Shown here piece after piece: positions 61,674-64,000 of a stretch of DNA of 64,000 nt. The translations under genes were made by a program, and so were the position numbers. The notes under the pieces are model-generated. The model ran no database searches, had not been told where the DNA came from, and saw only the letters and a list, made by a program, of their open reading frames with translations. Location of the stretch: positions 1-64,000 of the forward strand of contig JAFWES010000025.1 of NCBI GenBank assembly GCA_017512805.1, given 5' to 3'. How positions within the stretch are numbered: position 1 is the stretch's first letter; each line of letters starts with the position of its first letter. The DNA comes from Clostridia bacterium (lineage in GTDB: Bacteria > Bacillota > Clostridia > Christensenellales > Aristaeellaceae).

Positions 61674-63635
61674 ATGAAGCGGAAACTATGGATCATTCTG
61701 GCGCTGACTGCGCTGATCGGGCTGCTTTGGTACGGTACGGCGCTGGCGGACGAAAGCGGCTCCTGCGGTGACAATGTGACTTATTCTTTTGTCTCCGACA
61801 CCGGTACGCTGACTATCAGTGGTACGGGAGCAATAACCAACTTAACAGCGCGTACCTACGCGAACGCCCCATGGTACAGCTACGGATCACAGATCAGCTC
61901 CATCGTCATCGAGAGCGGAGTGACCAGCATCGGAGACTATGCCTTCACCGGATGCGCGGTCACCGAGGTCACGATTCCGGGCAATGTGAACAGAATCGGC
62001 AGTTATGCTTTCAGAAACTGCTCGCTCACCACCATTACCGTCTTAAATCCCGATGCAGTATTCGGAAGCGGTGTCTTCGACAGAAGATCAGGCACATCGG
62101 GTCAGCTCCTGAAGGGTTGGGCTGATTCCACAGCCCAGTCCTACGCGAGCAGCAACGGTCACCCCTTTGAGTCCCTGGGCAGCCGCACCGGTCAGCTGGG
62201 CGACAACGTGTACTACAGTTTCGACACTGCGACAGGCGCGGTTTGCATCACTGGCAAGGGCTCCATGTGGGATTATGACAGCACTTCCCATTCCCCGTTC
62301 TATCAGGATGCGGCGGTGATCAACGTCTATATTGACAGCGGCGTAACCACCATCGGTGAATATGCTTTCTATGGCTGCAACGGCCTGACGAACGTCACGA
62401 TCCCGAACAGCGTAACCAGCATCGGAAGATATGCTTTCTACAACTGCACCGGCCTGACAAGCGTCACGATCCCGAACAGCGTGACCAGCATCGGAAGCTA
62501 TGCTTTCTACAACTGCACCGGCCTGACGAGCGTCACGATCCCGAACAGCGTGACCAGCATCGGAAACTATGCTTTCTACTACTGCACCGGCCTGACGAGC
62601 GTCACGATCCCGAACAGCGTGACCAGCATCGGAAACTATGCTTTCGACAGCTGCACCGGCCTGACGAGCGTCACGATCCCGAACAGCGTGACCAGCATCG
62701 GCGAAGGTGCTTTCTACTACTGCACCGGGCTGACGAGCGTAACGATCCCGAACAGCGTGGACAGCATCGGAAGCGATGCTTTCTCCTACTGCACCGGCTT
62801 GACGAGTATTGCGGTTGAAGCAGGAAACAGCGCGTATAGCGCGGATGGCGGTGTTCTGTTTGACAAAAGCAAAAAAACGCTCATCTGCTATCCGGCAGGG
62901 AAAACAGGAAGCTATACCATCCCGAACAGCGTGACCAGCATCGGTGAAGGCGTTTTCTACTACTGCACCGGCCTGACGAGCGTCACGATCCCGAACAGCG
63001 TGACCAGCATCGACTCTTCTGCTTTCGAGGACTGCACCGGCCTGACGAGCGTCACGATCCCGAACAGCGTGACCAGCATCGGGGATTATGCTTTCTACAA
63101 CTGCACAGGCCTGACGAGCGTCACGATCCCGAACAGCGTGGACAGCATCGGAAGATATGCTTTCTACAACTGCACAGGCCTGAAGGACGTATCGGTTCAT
63201 AATGCGGAAGCCGAGTTTGGCAGCAGTGTTTTCGGCGGCTGCACCCTGAACCTTCACGGGCACAGCGGCTCGACCGCCGAAACCTATGCAGCCGGTGACA
63301 GCAATATCACCTTCGTTGCGCTGACCGCCAAAATGGGAACCCCGGACTTCGTCCTGCCGGCGTATCTGACGGCGATCAAGGCGGAAGCCTTCTCGGGCGT
63401 GAAAGCCACCGTGGTATATATTCCGGACGGCGTGACCAGCCTGGGCAGCATGGCCTTCTCCTACTGCACCAGTCTGAAGCAGATCCGCATTCCGGCATCC
63501 GTCACCGTGATCCCTCCGGATGTATTCTACGGGCTGTCCTCCTCCCAGCTCCACGCGATTACCGTCTTCGGCACCCCCGGCTCCGCGGCAGAGACCTATG
63601 CCAACAGCAAGGGCATGAAGTTCGAGGTGGAATGA
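61674..63635 (+). CDS. BspA-like secreted protein with LRR_5 repeats
   Basis: 653 residues. Signal peptide to ~residue 26 (GTALADE). Two [12 protein letters not shown] / [12 protein letters not shown] caps, then 23-residue LRR_5 repeats of pattern [17 protein letters not shown]-x-x-AF-x-x; six in the first block and about four in the second, split by a [20 protein letters not shown] element. C-terminal module ends GMKFEVE. BspA-type LRRs mediate binding to host or microbial surfaces. No cell-wall anchor motif. GGGAGG precedes the ATG. Confidence 0.88.
   Translation: MKRKLWIILALTALIGLLWYGTALADESGSCGDNVTYSFVSDTGTLTISGTGAITNLTARTYANAPWYSYGSQISSIVIESGVTSIGDYAFTGCAVTEVTIPGNVNRIGSYAFRNCSLTTITVLNPDAVFGSGVFDRRSGTSGQLLKGWADSTAQSYASSNGHPFESLGSRTGQLGDNVYYSFDTATGAVCITGKGSMWDYDSTSHSPFYQDAAVINVYIDSGVTTIGEYAFYGCNGLTNVTIPNSVTSIGRYAFYNCTGLTSVTIPNSVTSIGSYAFYNCTGLTSVTIPNSVTSIGNYAFYYCTGLTSVTIPNSVTSIGNYAFDSCTGLTSVTIPNSVTSIGEGAFYYCTGLTSVTIPNSVDSIGSDAFSYCTGLTSIAVEAGNSAYSADGGVLFDKSKKTLICYPAGKTGSYTIPNSVTSIGEGVFYYCTGLTSVTIPNSVTSIDSSAFEDCTGLTSVTIPNSVTSIGDYAFYNCTGLTSVTIPNSVDSIGRYAFYNCTGLKDVSVHNAEAEFGSSVFGGCTLNLHGHSGSTAETYAAGDSNITFVALTAKMGTPDFVLPAYLTAIKAEAFSGVKATVVYIPDGVTSLGSMAFSYCTSLKQIRIPASVTVIPPDVFYGLSSSQLHAITVFGTPGSAAETYANSKGMKFEVE
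62373..62800 (+). repeat. 69-bp tandem DNA repeat array, block 1
   Basis: About six near-identical 69-bp copies coding for the LRR_5 units; the shared core ACGAGCGTCACGATCCCGAA is repeated with only a few substitutions. Variation is concentrated in the two codons before and after AF. Confidence 0.9.
62920..63182 (+). repeat. 69-bp tandem DNA repeat array, block 2
   Basis: About four further copies of the same 69-bp unit, nearly identical to block 1 at DNA level. The identity points to recent expansion or gene conversion. Confidence 0.88.
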
Positions 63636-63854
63636 CCTGCGTCCCCCTTTTTTGAAGCCGACCTGACGACCATCGAGGCTGACGCCTTCCAGGGCATCGC
63701 CGCGGAGGCCGTCCAGATCCCGGCCTCCGTTACAGCCATCGAAGGCAACCCCTTCGCCGGCAGCCAGGTGCAATACATCTTCGGCACCCCCGGCACAGCG
63801 GCGGAGACCTTCGCCAATGGAAATGGATATATTTTCATTCCCGACGGGGAATGA
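63636..63854 (+). pseudogene. In-frame BspA terminal module beyond a TGA stop
   Basis: Directly after the TGA at 63633-63635, in the same frame, comes PASPFFEADLTTIEADAFQG and then VTAIEGNPFAGSQVQYIFG, ending PDGE at a second TGA (63852-63854). It is a second copy of the terminal LRR module. No start codon or binding site of its own. Either a nonsense-split end or a recombination leftover. Confidence 0.65.
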
Positions 63855-63876
63855 CAGTTCAGTCTGCAAATGTCAC

Positions 63877-63904
63877 AGGCCGCTCTCGATGTTGGGAGCG
63901 GCCT
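63877..63904 (+). terminator. Hairpin after the BspA-like gene
   Basis: 9-bp AGGCCGCTC / GAGCGGCCT stem with ten-base loop; the U-run is poor, so a weak terminator. Confidence 0.5.
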
Positions 63905-63913
63905 ACTTCGGTT

Positions 63914-63953
63914 AAAAAACTTCTTATGTTTTAGGGCTCAGATAGTATAAGAA
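63914..63953 (-). terminator. Candidate terminator of the gene entering from the right edge
   Basis: Minus strand: TTCTTAT / ATAAGAA stem with a long loop, then GTTTTTT. The stem is AT-only. Confidence 0.4.
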
Positions 63954-63973
63954 CCGGTTAACCGTCCTGTCCC

Positions 63974-64000
63974 TTACGCGTTGATCTGATCCAGCAGGGC
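63974..64000 (-). CDS. 3' end of a gene running off the window
   Basis: Minus-strand frame ending ALLDQINA followed by TAA (63974-63976). Only eight codons are visible; a terminator-like hairpin follows. The product cannot be identified. Confidence 0.3.
   Translation of the reverse strand, partial: ALLDQINA

Noticed and set aside
62373-63182. CRISPR-like regularly spaced repeats
   Set aside because: The period is 69 bp with no unique spacers, in frame, and codes for LRR_5 units.
1-64000. tRNA and rRNA genes
   Set aside because: I looked for T-loop GGTTCGAA-type and rRNA core sequences and saw none with a fitting cloverleaf; a covariance search (tRNAscan, Infernal) would settle it.

Overview
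The window looks like a chromosome segment of an anaerobic, gut- or rumen-type Clostridia (Bacillota), probably uncultured. Evidence for Bacillota: strong AGGAGG ribosome binding sites, TTGACA/TATAAT-like promoters, a tryptophan T-box leader, a tandem glycine riboswitch, a glycine cleavage P-protein split into PA and PB, and BspA-type leucine-rich surface proteins. G+C is high for most of the window and visibly lower from about 52,000 to 61,600, where the genes look more accessory. Genus cannot be read from the sequence.

Layout. (1) 21-11,878 is a carbohydrate module: a DUF3502-type sugar-binding protein, a DUF1593 nucleoside-hydrolase-like protein and a GH39 glycosidase read leftward; three Gfo/Idh/MocA oxidoreductases and an AEC transporter read rightward; a PfkB/KdgK-like sugar kinase and a C69 dipeptidase read leftward. 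(2) 12,069-23,793 is peptide and amino-acid scavenging: dppABCDF-type peptide importer, peptidase T, and livJHMGF branched-chain amino-acid importer. In both importers a hairpin separates the binding-protein gene from the permease genes. (3) 23,904-26,491 holds a zinc alcohol/polyol dehydrogenase, the 3' scrap of a lost sugar ABC permease, and a D-2-hydroxyacid dehydrogenase with a palindrome just downstream of its promoter. (4) 26,953-30,758 holds a single-pass surface protein with CARDB-like repeats, a run of hairpins, and a MutS-like ATPase. (5) 30,924-38,070 is a complete glycine cleavage operon (gcvT-gcvH-gcvPA-gcvPB-lplA-lpdA) behind a glycine riboswitch and terminator. (6) 38,201-46,023 has a T-box-controlled TrpB2-type tryptophan synthase, then secA, prfB, a DUF1461 membrane protein and tsaD. 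(7) 46,221-51,865 has a small exported-protein pair, a GtrA-like protein, and a divergent DUF2264 / heparinase II/III-like pair. (8) 52,402-64,000 is an accessory region: an ORF6N gene overlapping an N-terminally truncated PDDEXK (DUF1016) nuclease, a tightly coupled signalling cassette (7TM degenerate kinase, histidine kinase, NarL-type regulator) leading into a 1029-residue secreted LRR protein, a sortase B scrap, and a second repeat-rich BspA-like protein followed in frame by an extra module after a TGA stop.

The most unusual locus is 53,886-61,060: four intact genes in a four-base-overlap chain with a BspA-like remnant wedged between the kinase and regulator genes and overlapping the regulator start. 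This could be a dedicated sensing system for its own surface LRR protein, but that link is inferred only from gene order and overlap. Coordinates include stop codons; starts were moved to the best ribosome binding site where this differed from the longest frame.
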